Shown here: positions 44,100-52,731 of the stretch, piece by piece
Layout: every line of letters begins with the position of its first letter
Position numbering within the stretch: position 1 is the first letter of the stretch
Assembly (NCBI GenBank): GCA_021151835.1
Contig: JAGKWO010000006.1
Span: 62,001-126,000 of the forward strand
Length of the DNA stretch: 64,000 nt
Source: Gammaproteobacteria bacterium
GTDB lineage: Bacteria; Pseudomonadota; Gammaproteobacteria; Pseudomonadales; Cellvibrionaceae
Reading direction: 5' to 3'
Notes under the pieces: model-generated
The model's input: only the letters and a program-made list of their open reading frames with translations
Told to the model about the DNA's origin: nothing
Databases searched by the model: none
Position numbers and translations under genes: made by a program

Positions 44100-44510
44100 A
44101 TGAAAATCACAAAAAACTATAGCAGCACAGAGTTAATGGCGTTCCAGAAGTTAGTGTTGGAAAGATGGCCTGATGCGGAATTCCAGAAACAACAAAGCAG
44201 CGAATTAACCGTTCCGCAACCGATATTGGTAAGAAATAACAATTGCATTATTGGTGGATTATCCTACATTCGTTACCCGCATCCCGAAAGCGGCGCTATA
44301 GCTTTGTGGATTAATACTTTGTTAGTAGTAGATGCATATCAAAGGCAAGGAATAGCATCGAATCTTATAAAATCTGCAATGCAGGACCTTATAACGGAAA
44401 CGGAGTTATTTGTGTATAGCGCGATACCTTCAATTTACCTGAAATCAGGTTGGGTTGCTGTTTCACAAGAGGGTGGAAGCTGCGTCCTTAAATTCAGTAA
44501 AGCGAAGTAG
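44100..44510 (+). CDS. GNAT-family N-acetyltransferase
   Basis: A 136-residue protein with the central GNAT fold: 'GGLSYIRYPHPESGAIALWI', 'NTLLVVDAYQRQGIASNLIK' (acetyl-CoA motif Q-RQGIA) and a C-terminal 'YLKSGWVAVSQ'. It is not closely similar to the preceding GNAT. The 27-bp gap to it suggests co-transcription. Function unknown. Confidence 0.85.
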   Translation: MKITKNYSSTELMAFQKLVLERWPDAEFQKQQSSELTVPQPILVRNNNCIIGGLSYIRYPHPESGAIALWINTLLVVDAYQRQGIASNLIKSAMQDLITETELFVYSAIPSIYLKSGWVAVSQEGGSCVLKFSKAK

Positions 44511-44562
44511 TCAACTCGAATCGCCTGATCGTTAGGTATGGCCTTAAATCCGGGGAGATACT

Positions 44563-44988
44563 ATGAACGGTAGATGCCTTTGTGGTTTAACACGTTTTAA
44601 ATTGAATACTCCTCGTATCAGGGCCTATCAATGCCATTGCTCGCTATGCCGGATGCAAAGCGGCACTGCATCAAATCTGGGCGCAATTGTTGCAGCAAAA
44701 GATTTTGAATGGCTTTCCGGTATTCATCACATCAAGAGCTGGGTAAAAGACACTGGCTTTACTTCAGATTTTTGTACAAACTGCGGATCACCTGTACCCA
44801 ATAAATTGCGCGGCATGGATTTTTACTGGGTGCCGGTTGGTGCAATGGATGCATCGGCACCGGTAGAGGTTGTTGCCCATATTTGTATAAGCTCGAAAGT
44901 TAATTGGGTGCCTGTTCCGTTTGGCTCAACCCGTTACAGCGATTTACCGAATATTGCCGAGTTTATTAAGAAATTAAATACATTCTAG
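44563..44988 (+). CDS. GFA / CENP-V family zinc protein
   Basis: A 141-residue protein of the GFA family (Mss4-like fold) with the zinc ligands of the family: 'NGRCLCGLTRFKL' (CxC), 'YQCHCSLCRMQSG' (CHCxxC) and 'TSDFCTNCGSPVPN' (CxxC). The fold binds two zinc ions. The family is named for glutathione-dependent formaldehyde activation, but most members are of unproven activity. GGGGAGA lies about 7 bp before the ATG. It belongs to the run of small accessory genes. Confidence 0.9.
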   Translation: MNGRCLCGLTRFKLNTPRIRAYQCHCSLCRMQSGTASNLGAIVAAKDFEWLSGIHHIKSWVKDTGFTSDFCTNCGSPVPNKLRGMDFYWVPVGAMDASAPVEVVAHICISSKVNWVPVPFGSTRYSDLPNIAEFIKKLNTF

Positions 44989-45084
44989 TTAGTCTGTAAC
45001 AGGTTTAAGCCATTATTCTCCACCTACGCTGATAAAATTAAATCAGTGCCGACGGTGCTACTTTATCGTTATTGAGCTGTTGAT

Positions 45085-45486
45085 ATGAGTCACATTTCTT
45101 TTGAAGATGCCTGGATATTTCTGGGTATGAAGTACACTGAAAATGAAAGCGCGGATTATTACGCTAAATTGATCGGCTTTTTTGCTATTAACCAGGCCAT
45201 TCCGAGCCATGGCGAATTTATATCAGCCTACAATAAGTTGTTATATCTCGACGCAATAAAAAACGAGAATGGCAAGGTCCATATAATGGAGTTCGGCAAT
45301 TCCATTTACCGTAACGCATCCAGCAAATGTTTGCCTGATGCGTCGCCGCGAGAAATTGCAGAGCTGATTCGTGTGGAATTTAAACCTTACAAATTAAAGT
45401 CGGTTTGTCGTCAGTCGCCGATATCAGCACAAGAATATGCCGTTGTTGCCAATCTGTATAAGGCAAAGCAACCAGCAGCGGTTTAG
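45085..45486 (+). CDS. Hypothetical protein, unknown family
   Basis: A 133-residue soluble protein without a recognised family. It starts 'MSHISFEDAWIFLGMKYTEN' and has alternating helices and a basic C-terminal half ('FKPYKLKSVCRQSPISAQEY'). No signal peptide, membrane helix or catalytic motif. The gap to lysE-type gene is 23 bp, so the two may be co-transcribed. Confidence 0.6.
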   Translation: MSHISFEDAWIFLGMKYTENESADYYAKLIGFFAINQAIPSHGEFISAYNKLLYLDAIKNENGKVHIMEFGNSIYRNASSKCLPDASPREIAELIRVEFKPYKLKSVCRQSPISAQEYAVVANLYKAKQPAAV

Positions 45487-45509
45487 TGTGAGCATAGGGA
45501 GAATTTTCA

Positions 45510-46124
45510 TTGGAATTATTAATACCAATTATTATTTTTTGCTTTGCCACATCGATTTCACCTGGTCCGAATAATATTATGCTGATGACCTCGGGGGTGA
45601 ATCATGGTGTAGTGAAAACCATTCCTCATTTGCTCGGCATAAATATCGGCTTCCCCGCTATGGTGGCTGCTATTGGTTTTGGTTTGGGTAATTTGTTTAT
45701 TGCATTCCCGCCGATTTACCTGGTTATCAAAGTGCTTGGAATCACCTATTTATTGTATTTAGCATGGAAAATTGCCCGATCTTCCATGCCGAATGTTGGT
45801 ATTGAATCTGCCAGGCCGCTAACATTTATGCAAGCCGCTTTATTCCAGTGGGTAAATCCGAAGGCGTGGGTAATGGCGGTAGGAGCTATTGCGTCATTTA
45901 CTACGTCAGAAAAAATGGTTAGCCAGATTTTATTAATAGTCGCTACCTACCTGATCGTTGGTGGTATGTGTATCGCTGTATGGCTTTGTGCCGGCGCAGC
46001 GATGAAAAAATTTCTCCAAAACGAAAAACAATTAAAGATTTTTAATCTTATTATGGCATTACTATTAGTGGCGTCAGTTGTGCCAATGGCGTTGGTGGAA
46101 ATTAATGTGCACGCCCAGGATTAA
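45510..46124 (+). CDS. LysE/RhtB-family amino-acid exporter
   Basis: A 204-residue membrane protein starting at a TTG (45510) with AGGGAGA 8 bp upstream, the only well-placed start. About six hydrophobic helices. The family signature appears as 'FCFATSISPGPNNIMLMTSG' near the N-terminus (PGPxxxM), then 'GINIGFPAMVAAIGFGLG' and 'QAALFQWVNPKAWVMAVGAI'. It exports amino acids or similar small molecules. Its 3' end overlaps the convergent oxygenase gene by 4 bp. Confidence 0.92.
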   Translation: MELLIPIIIFCFATSISPGPNNIMLMTSGVNHGVVKTIPHLLGINIGFPAMVAAIGFGLGNLFIAFPPIYLVIKVLGITYLLYLAWKIARSSMPNVGIESARPLTFMQAALFQWVNPKAWVMAVGAIASFTTSEKMVSQILLIVATYLIVGGMCIAVWLCAGAAMKKFLQNEKQLKIFNLIMALLLVASVVPMALVEINVHAQD

Positions 46125-46735
46125 TCATTAATTTTAATAAAAGATGAAATAATGTATTTATCGTTTGATTCCGGTGTATGTCCGCAATGCATGTAATTCC
46201 ATCCGGCGGGAAACAGCAGAAGGTTCCCGGCTTTGGGCACAACTTTTAAATCCTGGTGAAAAAATTCGGTTTCTCCTCCTTGTATTACATCATTTAAATA
46301 GAGCACCATCGCCGCCACCCGGTTTCTGGCGTTTCTTCCCAATGAATCGGCATGCCAGCGAAAGTAGCCTTGATTCTTTGGGTACATCTGGATTTTGTAG
46401 CCTGTTACTTGTAACGGAAACGATTTTAACACCGGGCTGCGCGATAAGTAGTCAGCCATGCAGGCGTGAATTATGGGGTGAATCTGTTGGAAAATATTTT
46501 TCCATTCTCCCTCGTTTAATATTTCCAGGTCCCAGGAGCTTTTGGTGTCTTCCTTGTAGGTGGCAGCATCCTCCTTGCGGCCGATTTTGCCTCGCCATTT
46601 ATTGGGATCGCTGTTAAATTGGTGAATAACAGCGTTGCATAGTTCCTGCCCCAATCCACGATAAACCACAATAAAGTCTTGATCGTGGATGATTTCCGTT
46701 GCAGGGTGGATGGCGGTGTTGTGGGTATTGTCCAT
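46121..46735 (-). CDS. 2-oxoglutarate/Fe(II) oxygenase, prolyl-hydroxylase-like
   Basis: A 204-residue protein from the ATG at 46735 ('MDNTHNTAIHPATEIIH'); longer forms would overlap the divergent VOC gene. The jelly-roll core shows the metal ligands 'GYFRWHADSLGRNARNRV' (HxD) and 'AGWNYMHCGHTPES' (distal His), with 'VLYLNDVIQGGETEFFHQDL' and 'VPKAGNLLLFPAG' typical of P4Hc-type enzymes. The usual Arg that binds 2-oxoglutarate seems replaced by Lys ('NDKYIISSF'). Substrate unknown; some relatives hydroxylate proteins or amino acids. Confidence 0.87.
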   Translation of the reverse strand: MDNTHNTAIHPATEIIHDQDFIVVYRGLGQELCNAVIHQFNSDPNKWRGKIGRKEDAATYKEDTKSSWDLEILNEGEWKNIFQQIHPIIHACMADYLSRSPVLKSFPLQVTGYKIQMYPKNQGYFRWHADSLGRNARNRVAAMVLYLNDVIQGGETEFFHQDLKVVPKAGNLLLFPAGWNYMHCGHTPESNDKYIISSFIKIND

Positions 46736-46865
46736 GGTGGCTAGCAGGTTTTTATCCGATTGATGAGGGAGGATGATCGTAAAACAGTGAACCGCAAATG
46801 TCCTCCGGCTATCGCCGTCTAATTTTGATAGTTGCTTGTGCAACACCATTAAGCAGGAAATAAAA

Positions 46866-47267
46866 ATGCGAATTGATTTCCACATTAATTTTTCCGGCCA
46901 ATGCCGGGAAGCGTTTGAATTTTATCAATCCCTTTTGGGGGGCGAGATTGAGTTGTTAACCTATGGCGCGTCTCCTGCACGGGATAGTGTTCCATCGGCG
47001 TGGGCGCAAAAAATAGTGCACGGCAGCTTCACATTTAAGGGTTTGCAAATTGCCGGTGCAGATGTCCTGCCCGAAAATTACCAAAAGCTCCAGGGCTTTC
47101 AATTGTTGTTGCAGCTGAATAGTTCAGCGGACGCACAACGCATATTTACTGCATTGGCTGAGGATGGCGTTATCACTATGCCTTTACAAAAAACATTCTG
47201 GTCAGACGCTTACGGAATCGTTACGGATAGATTTGGCGTACCCTGGGAAGTTAATTCAGATAATTAG
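46866..47267 (+). CDS. VOC-family (PhnB-like) protein
   Basis: A 133-residue glyoxalase-superfamily protein from the ATG at 46866 with AGGAA upstream. It starts 'MRIDFHINFSGQCREAFEFY' and continues 'QSLLGGEIELLTYG', then 'LQLNSSADAQRIFTALAEDG' and 'FWSDAYGIVTDRFGVPWEV', the pattern of PhnB/3-demethylubiquinone-like dimers. Metal-binding residues typical of true glyoxalases are mostly missing, as in many members. Divergent from the oxygenase gene. Confidence 0.9.
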   Translation: MRIDFHINFSGQCREAFEFYQSLLGGEIELLTYGASPARDSVPSAWAQKIVHGSFTFKGLQIAGADVLPENYQKLQGFQLLLQLNSSADAQRIFTALAEDGVITMPLQKTFWSDAYGIVTDRFGVPWEVNSDN

Positions 47268-47428
47268 GCGAAGGAGTTTGCCTTCGCTATCGTGCTTGCG
47301 TAGAATCGCAGCAGGGCTCCCGGGGCGCCCGTCTCGCGAAAGCGTAAGCACCCGAATCCAACGCAAGCCATGCGCTTGCATACCCTCCCGGCAATGAGCG
47401 AGCAAGCCGAGTATTGATAGGAGTTGGT

Positions 47429-47896
47429 ATGCATACCGAATTTCAATCCCAAGAATCCCGACATTTCCAGCCACAGAACCTGCAATCCAATCCTGAATCC
47501 GCTGCTGATGTGGTGTTACGTATTGCGCGTAGTCTTCACCGTGCGGCTTATTCAGAATCAAAAGTGATTTCCTTGCCGGTGTTGCGGCGGTTGCTTGCAA
47601 GTGCAACATTGACGGCTGTTTCCTTGCCTGAGTTGCATCGCCACCGCGATATTATCCAGCGTAAACATATATTGCGTATGCTTGCTGTGGAGGTGGGGTA
47701 TAAATGTTGGGAAGATTATCGCCGCGCCCTTGATTCCATGAAGGTCGACGAGCTATCCCATTTTGATCATTTGCGCAGAACTGCCGGGTATCCGAACTTG
47801 TGGTTCTCGAATTATGATGAGGCGCAGGACTATGCCAAAGAAAATACTGGTTATGCATTGCGTGTTGGTGAGCAAGCAGTGGTGTTAATTGGATAA
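47429..47896 (+). CDS. Hypothetical protein, unknown family
   Basis: A 155-residue protein; the ATG at 47429 is preferred to a TTG at 47414 because TAGGAG lies 6 bp before it. A polar N-terminus (Gln/Ser-rich) is followed by 'VVLRIARSLHRAAYSESKVI', 'LPVLRRLLASATLTAVSLPE' and 'KHILRMLAVEVGYKCWEDYR', a helical region, and a C-terminal 'YPNLWFSNYDEAQDYAKENT'. No motif was recognised. A short structured GC-rich interval precedes it. Confidence 0.65.
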   Translation: MHTEFQSQESRHFQPQNLQSNPESAADVVLRIARSLHRAAYSESKVISLPVLRRLLASATLTAVSLPELHRHRDIIQRKHILRMLAVEVGYKCWEDYRRALDSMKVDELSHFDHLRRTAGYPNLWFSNYDEAQDYAKENTGYALRVGEQAVVLIG

Positions 47897-48047
47897 TTAA
47901 CGTGAGTTGAAAATTAAGCCTGGAATAAGCAACCTTGGTTTTGCAATTGCTTATTCCAGCCTTATTAATTATCCAATCGTTCAATGCTCCCCAATAATCA
48001 TTTCGTTCGTATTGTTTTATTTACTCTTGTTTAAGGAATTAATGATT

Positions 48048-48467
48048 ATGAATATTTTCCCCAAAGTCGGAATTGAAAATATCAAACTGGGCATGACCGG
48101 AAGTGATGTGCAAAACAAGCTGGGAGTGCCTGCACAAAAGGAAAAACAAGCCGAAGAAGAAATTTGGGAATATGACAAGGGTATTGAGTTGTCCTTTCAG
48201 GAAGAAGACGATTATCGTTTAAGTTCGATCACCGTAATTGCGGAATCGGCATTACTGGACTCAAAACCCATCGTTGGTATAACCGAAGAAGAACTTCTGG
48301 ATATTTTCCCATCTTTCCAGTTAGACGAAGACTTCAAGGAAGATGGCAAGAGTTATTACGCAGATGATTTACAAATCATGGCGTGGGTTTTTGAAGGTGA
48401 AGTTTTTAATATCATTATCTTCCCTGAATATGATGAAGAAAGTGAATTGCCGATTTGGCCGAAATAA
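48048..48467 (+). CDS. Hypothetical acidic protein, unknown family
   Basis: A 139-residue, strongly acidic soluble protein from the ATG at 48048 (another ATG lies at 48042; AAGGA is at 48033-48037). It starts 'MNIFPKVGIENIKLGMTGSD' and has 'VQNKLGVPAQKEKQ', a small GxxxxxVxxxLGxP element that recurs in BamE/SmpA-like and contact-immunity-like proteins, then 'GIELSFQEEDDYRLSSITV' and an acidic tail 'FPEYDEESELPIWPK'. Function unknown. An immunity-like role is possible, but no toxin is next to it. Confidence 0.6.
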   Translation: MNIFPKVGIENIKLGMTGSDVQNKLGVPAQKEKQAEEEIWEYDKGIELSFQEEDDYRLSSITVIAESALLDSKPIVGITEEELLDIFPSFQLDEDFKEDGKSYYADDLQIMAWVFEGEVFNIIIFPEYDEESELPIWPK

Positions 48468-48546
48468 ATTTTAAATCCTCCCTTAAATTAGTTGTAAAAA
48501 TGGTCGCCCTACCGCTTTAGCACAATTCCTAATCGGGCCGATCACT

Positions 48547-48909
48547 ATGCGCAACCAAAGCCGCTTGCAATTTCGTTCTATTTTTCGGGTGAAAGTCAGT
48601 AATCCTGCGACTAATGCATTGATTGGTTATGTGGGGGATATTTCGGAAAACGGGCTTAAGGTTTTAAGCGATAAAGTGTTTGTGCAAGGTGACCGGGTGC
48701 CTTTGCGGCTGCGGATGCGGGTGAAAGAGGATGAGGTATTGCAGTTTGATCTGGATGTGACCTGCAAATGGTCCGGCGGCAATGCTAAAACCGGGTATTT
48801 CGAAGCGGGGTTTATACTGGAACAGCCTTCAGCAGAATTCACCGTGATGGTAGAAAAATTGCGTATACAGCGTGGCGAAACCGAAAGTGGCGATTGGGCG
48901 CCAGTGTAA
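48547..48909 (+). CDS. PilZ-domain c-di-GMP-binding protein, copy 1
   Basis: A 120-residue single PilZ domain. The binding motif is 'MRNQSRLQFR' (RxxxR at the very N-terminus) and 'GYVGDISENGLKVLSD' (D/NxSxxG), both complete, so c-di-GMP binding is expected. The second PilZ gene 155 bp downstream is a close paralogue. It lies before the flagellar block and converges on flhA, so it could act on the flagellar motor, though this is context only. Confidence 0.9.
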   Translation: MRNQSRLQFRSIFRVKVSNPATNALIGYVGDISENGLKVLSDKVFVQGDRVPLRLRMRVKEDEVLQFDLDVTCKWSGGNAKTGYFEAGFILEQPSAEFTVMVEKLRIQRGETESGDWAPV

Positions 48910-49064
48910 TTCCGGTTTGCATTTATTTTCCTTTTAGATATCAACTATTTGGCGAGTCATTTCTATTTCGTTTGATACTGCCCTGGTTAATAAATATTGT
49001 TTTATTGACATGGCTGGCGAGAGTGGGCTTATATTCTGGCAGTGCTTTCATGGAGGCTATCGCT

Positions 49065-49406
49065 ATGCGCAACCAAAGTCGTCAGCAGTTCCGCTCTATG
49101 TTTTATGCCAAAGTTAGCAATCCCCGAAACGGGGCATTGATTGGCTATGTCGGTGATGTGTCTGAATCCGGCCTTAAAATAGTCAGTGACGCGCCTTTTG
49201 TACAAGATGAACACTTGCAAATGCACATGCAAATGCGCGAGGAAAAAGCGGCCCGGTTTGATCTGGATGCGCGCTGCAAGTGGGCAACGTGCAATACGGA
49301 GACAGGTTATTTTGAAGCGGGTTTTATTCTGCAGCAGCCGTCCCCCTCGTTCACGTTGATGGTAAAGCGGCTGCGCAAAACGAGCGAAATGGAAAATACG
49401 CAATAG
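49065..49406 (+). CDS. PilZ-domain c-di-GMP-binding protein, copy 2
   Basis: A 113-residue PilZ domain; GGAGG lies 8 bp before the ATG at 49065, which sets this start against longer in-frame options. It begins 'MRNQSRQQFRSMFYAKVSNP' and has 'GYVGDVSESGLKIVSD', so RxxxR and DxSxxG are intact. Nearly every position of copy 1 has a counterpart, marking a tandem duplication. It is convergent with flhA, about 95 bp away. Confidence 0.9.
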   Translation: MRNQSRQQFRSMFYAKVSNPRNGALIGYVGDVSESGLKIVSDAPFVQDEHLQMHMQMREEKAARFDLDARCKWATCNTETGYFEAGFILQQPSPSFTLMVKRLRKTSEMENTQ

Positions 49407-49500
49407 GGGTTGCAGGGCATCCAGGCTTACCGGCATTCACCGGCTGAAAATTTCAGTATTATTTCATTGCGCCCGCTGTAGTGAAAAAATCATTCATTTT

Positions 49501-51591
49501 TTAGCCCAGGCTTCCCAAAATATTTACTCCCACTTTCTCGGGAATTTCATTTTGCGATAACACATGCAGGCCGGGGCTAAATACGCGCGCATAGCGGGCA
49601 AGCAAAGGGCGTAATTGTGGCATTACCGCCAGGATTGGCGGGTGACCTTCCTTGCGTAATTTTTCTTTCACCACAGGCATGGCGTTTTGCAATTGGTTGA
49701 GCAGGTTGGGTTCTACCGGAATATTGTCCAGGCTTACCGGTCCTGCTTGTTTGGCAATACTTAAAGCGCTGAGCAACGTATTTTCCAGATTATTATCCAG
49801 TACAAAAACCGCAAGCTCGCTGCGTTCACCGGCAATGCTGGTGACAATATTACGGCGCAATGCGTAACGTACATCCGCAGACAGTAATACCGGATCTTTA
49901 GTGCTTTCACTTCCTTCCACTAATGCAGTGGCAATGCTGACGATATCGCGTAATGACACTTCTTCTTGCAACAATTGGCGATACACGCGATGTTGTTGTG
50001 TAAGGCTTAATTGGTTTTTTAATGCGTCGGCGAGCTTGGGAGCTTGGTGATTTAATCGTTGCAACAAGTGGTCAACATCATCGTGTTTAAATACGTCCGG
50101 CAGGTTAGCGCGAATCACTTTATTTAAATGGGTAGCGATTACACTCGAACAATCAATTACTTGATAACCCAGATTTAACGCGCGTGATTTTTCGCCCGGC
50201 AGAATCCACACCACCGGCATACGATACGCCGGATCGGTTCCCAAAATGCCGTCGATTTCGCCGTATAGTTCGGGCGAAGGAATTGCCATCATGCGATCTG
50301 CATGGATTTCAGCTCCATCAATTTTTTCACCGTTGATATAAATATTGTATTGCGCTGCCTTTAAACGCAGGCTATCGCGAATTTGTACCTCCGGTAATAA
50401 AAAGCCCAGGCTTTCGGATAGTGTTTGACGCACACCGCGTACGCGTTGCACGAGCGGTGCTCCCGCCGCTTGATTCACTAATCCCACTAATTTATAACCG
50501 AGTGAAATCGATAAAGTTTCAACGGCAGGAATATCGTCCCACGCGAGATTCTGGTTTTGTTCTTGCGCCATTGCCTTGGTGATGGCTTCGGCCTCATCCA
50601 ATGCATCGGCCGGTGCCGGCCTCTGTGATATTCGCCAGGCGATAAAACCAATTAATCCTGCAAACGTGAAAAATGCTAAATGAGGCATGCCGGGAATTGC
50701 CCCCAGCAAAAATAAAATACCCGCTACGGTGTAGAGCGTGGTCGGCGAAGCGAGCAATTGGCTTTCAACTTGCTCTGTGATTTCAGAGGATTCGTTAATG
50801 CGGGTAACGATAATGGCTGCTGCGGTAGAAAGTAACAGCGCAGGAATTTGTGCCGCGAGGCCGTCACCAATCGCGAGCAATGCGTATTGCTGGAATGCCT
50901 GGCCAGCGCTCAGGTCATACATAAACAAGCCGATGGCAAAACCACCGAACAGGTTAATCAATAGAATTAAGATTCCCGCAATCGCATCACCGCGTACAAA
51001 TTTGGATGCACCGTCCATCGCACCGTAAAAATCGGCTTCTTTGGCGACTTGCTGGCGACGTTGCTTGGCTTCTTCCTGTGAAATCAAACCTGCATTCAAA
51101 TCCGCATCGATTGCCATTTGTTTGCCGGGCAATGCATCCAATGTAAAACGCGCAGTCACTTCGGAAATTCGTTCGCCACCTTTGGTGATAACGATAAAGT
51201 TCACGATCATTAAAATCATGAACACCACCATCCCTACGATAAAGTTACCGCCGATAACCACTTCACCAAAAGCTTCAATCACCTTACCGGCGGCGCCGGT
51301 GCCGGTGTGGCCTTCCAATAACACCACGCGCGTTGACGCTACGTTCAAACACAAACGCATTAATGTCGTAATTAAAATCACGGTGGGAAACAGTGAAAAA
51401 TCCAGCGGGCTTTTTGCCGAGACGCTGGTGAGCAACACCAGAATTGCTACGGCGATATTGAAAGTAAACAAAATATCCAGCAGCAGCGGCGGTAGCGGCA
51501 GGATGATCATTGCCAGTATCGACAAAATCAGCAGCGGAATTCCGATACGGCCACTGCGGAAATTGGAGCTGAATTGTTGGAGTGGATTCAT
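49501..51591 (-). CDS. flhA: Flagellar export protein FlhA (lateral-type cluster)
   Basis: A 696-residue inner-membrane protein, the ring-forming export gate subunit of the flagellar type III system. About eight N-terminal helices (to about 330) include 'LFPTVILITTLMRLCLNVAS' and the FHIPEP region 'VITKGGERISEVTARFTLDA', 'LPGKQMAIDADLNAGLISQE'. A large cytoplasmic domain follows (about 350-696), ending 'KVGVNILGSLG'. It is the last gene of fliM-fliN-fliP-fliQ-fliR-flhB-flhA; flhB ends 2 bp before its start. In the lateral (Flag-2) system this gene is called lfhA. Confidence 0.97.
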   Translation of the reverse strand: MNPLQQFSSNFRSGRIGIPLLILSILAMIILPLPPLLLDILFTFNIAVAILVLLTSVSAKSPLDFSLFPTVILITTLMRLCLNVASTRVVLLEGHTGTGAAGKVIEAFGEVVIGGNFIVGMVVFMILMIVNFIVITKGGERISEVTARFTLDALPGKQMAIDADLNAGLISQEEAKQRRQQVAKEADFYGAMDGASKFVRGDAIAGILILLINLFGGFAIGLFMYDLSAGQAFQQYALLAIGDGLAAQIPALLLSTAAAIIVTRINESSEITEQVESQLLASPTTLYTVAGILFLLGAIPGMPHLAFFTFAGLIGFIAWRISQRPAPADALDEAEAITKAMAQEQNQNLAWDDIPAVETLSISLGYKLVGLVNQAAGAPLVQRVRGVRQTLSESLGFLLPEVQIRDSLRLKAAQYNIYINGEKIDGAEIHADRMMAIPSPELYGEIDGILGTDPAYRMPVVWILPGEKSRALNLGYQVIDCSSVIATHLNKVIRANLPDVFKHDDVDHLLQRLNHQAPKLADALKNQLSLTQQHRVYRQLLQEEVSLRDIVSIATALVEGSESTKDPVLLSADVRYALRRNIVTSIAGERSELAVFVLDNNLENTLLSALSIAKQAGPVSLDNIPVEPNLLNQLQNAMPVVKEKLRKEGHPPILAVMPQLRPLLARYARVFSPGLHVLSQNEIPEKVGVNILGSLG

Positions 51592-51593
51592 GG

Positions 51594-52727
51594 TTAAGTC
51601 CTGTTGGCCATGCTGGCCGGGATCGGGAGGTTGCTCGGCAACATCGGTTTATTCCGGCGACCCTGGCGATAAGCGCGCAGGTGCAGGATATACGTCAATA
51701 CATGCGCAACCGCGGTATAAAGCGGCGCAGGAATTTGCTGGTTGATGCGCGTGGTGTTGTAAATGGCGCGCGCCAGCGGCGGCATCTCAATAATTTCCAG
51801 TTGATGGCTGGCCGCGAGTTTTTTCATATAGAGTGCGAGCTCATCTACACCTTTGGCTAACACATAAGGTGCCTTGGCTTTTTTCAAATCGTATTTCAGG
51901 GCGACGGCATAGTGTTCCGGGTTGACGATAACCACGTCGGCATCCTTGATCACTTTATTGATTTGCCGTTGCAGCATTTGCCGCTGCAATTGTTTGATGC
52001 GCGCTTTTACTTCCGGGCGACCTTCCTGGTTTTTGTGCTCTTCCTTTACTTCCTGTTTGCTCATACGCATTTTTTTGAGGAAGAAAAAACGTTGTAACGG
52101 AATATCGATAAACGAGAAAATAATAAATACCACCAGTAAGGCGAGCGTGGTGTTGAACAGTAAACTGAATGCATTGCCGATAGCGCCGGGTAAATCGCTG
52201 CGTTGCAATTCAATTAAATGTGAGCTGGCTTCTATCACCAACCACCAGGCTGTCAATAACAACACGGTAACTTTGAGCATCGATTTCAGCAACTCAGTCC
52301 AGTTTTGCGCCGATACAATTTTGCCCAAGCCTTTGATTGGGTTTAAACGGCTGAATTGCGGCATAAAATTTTTGCTGGCAAACACCCAGCCACCGGGCAT
52401 TAATGACAAACTGACAACCAATAGCGGTGTTATCAACAGTGGCAATAGCACTTTAATAAACAGGATAATATTTTCGGTTAACAGTAATTGCAGATCATTT
52501 AATCGAATTGTGGAAGTGTGAAAGTTGACGAAAGAGAGGCGAAAACTTTCGTGCAAGGTTTCTGCATAGAAACCGATGCTGTATTTCAATACCAATAACG
52601 TTGCCAATAATGAAATGGTGGTCGCTAAATCTTTCGAGCGCGCAACTTGCCCTTCGTCCTTACTCTTTTTGAGTTTCTGGGCCGATGCCTCTTCCGTTTT
52701 TTCCTGGCTGCTGCTGTCATCTGCCAT
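51594..52727 (-). CDS. flhB: Flagellar export switch protein FlhB (lateral-type cluster)
   Basis: A 377-residue protein with four membrane helices (about 34-60, 87-110, 145-170, 185-208) and a cytoplasmic domain. The self-cleavage site is 'VIVNPEHYAVALKYD' (Asn269-Pro270); the standard NPTH is NPEH here, which keeps the cleaved Asn-Pro bond. The N-terminal 'SSQEKTEEASAQKLKKSKDE' matches the family. It controls the switch from rod/hook to filament substrates. The gene is 4 bp from fliR and 2 bp from flhA. Confidence 0.96.
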   Translation of the reverse strand: MADDSSSQEKTEEASAQKLKKSKDEGQVARSKDLATTISLLATLLVLKYSIGFYAETLHESFRLSFVNFHTSTIRLNDLQLLLTENIILFIKVLLPLLITPLLVVSLSLMPGGWVFASKNFMPQFSRLNPIKGLGKIVSAQNWTELLKSMLKVTVLLLTAWWLVIEASSHLIELQRSDLPGAIGNAFSLLFNTTLALLVVFIIFSFIDIPLQRFFFLKKMRMSKQEVKEEHKNQEGRPEVKARIKQLQRQMLQRQINKVIKDADVVIVNPEHYAVALKYDLKKAKAPYVLAKGVDELALYMKKLAASHQLEIIEMPPLARAIYNTTRINQQIPAPLYTAVAHVLTYILHLRAYRQGRRNKPMLPSNLPIPASMANRT

Positions 52728-52731
52728 TTAA

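Noticed and set aside
42400..48500. Integron gene-cassette array
   Set aside because: The many small genes suggested it, but no attC-like repeats were seen between genes, orientations are mixed, and no integrase gene is present.
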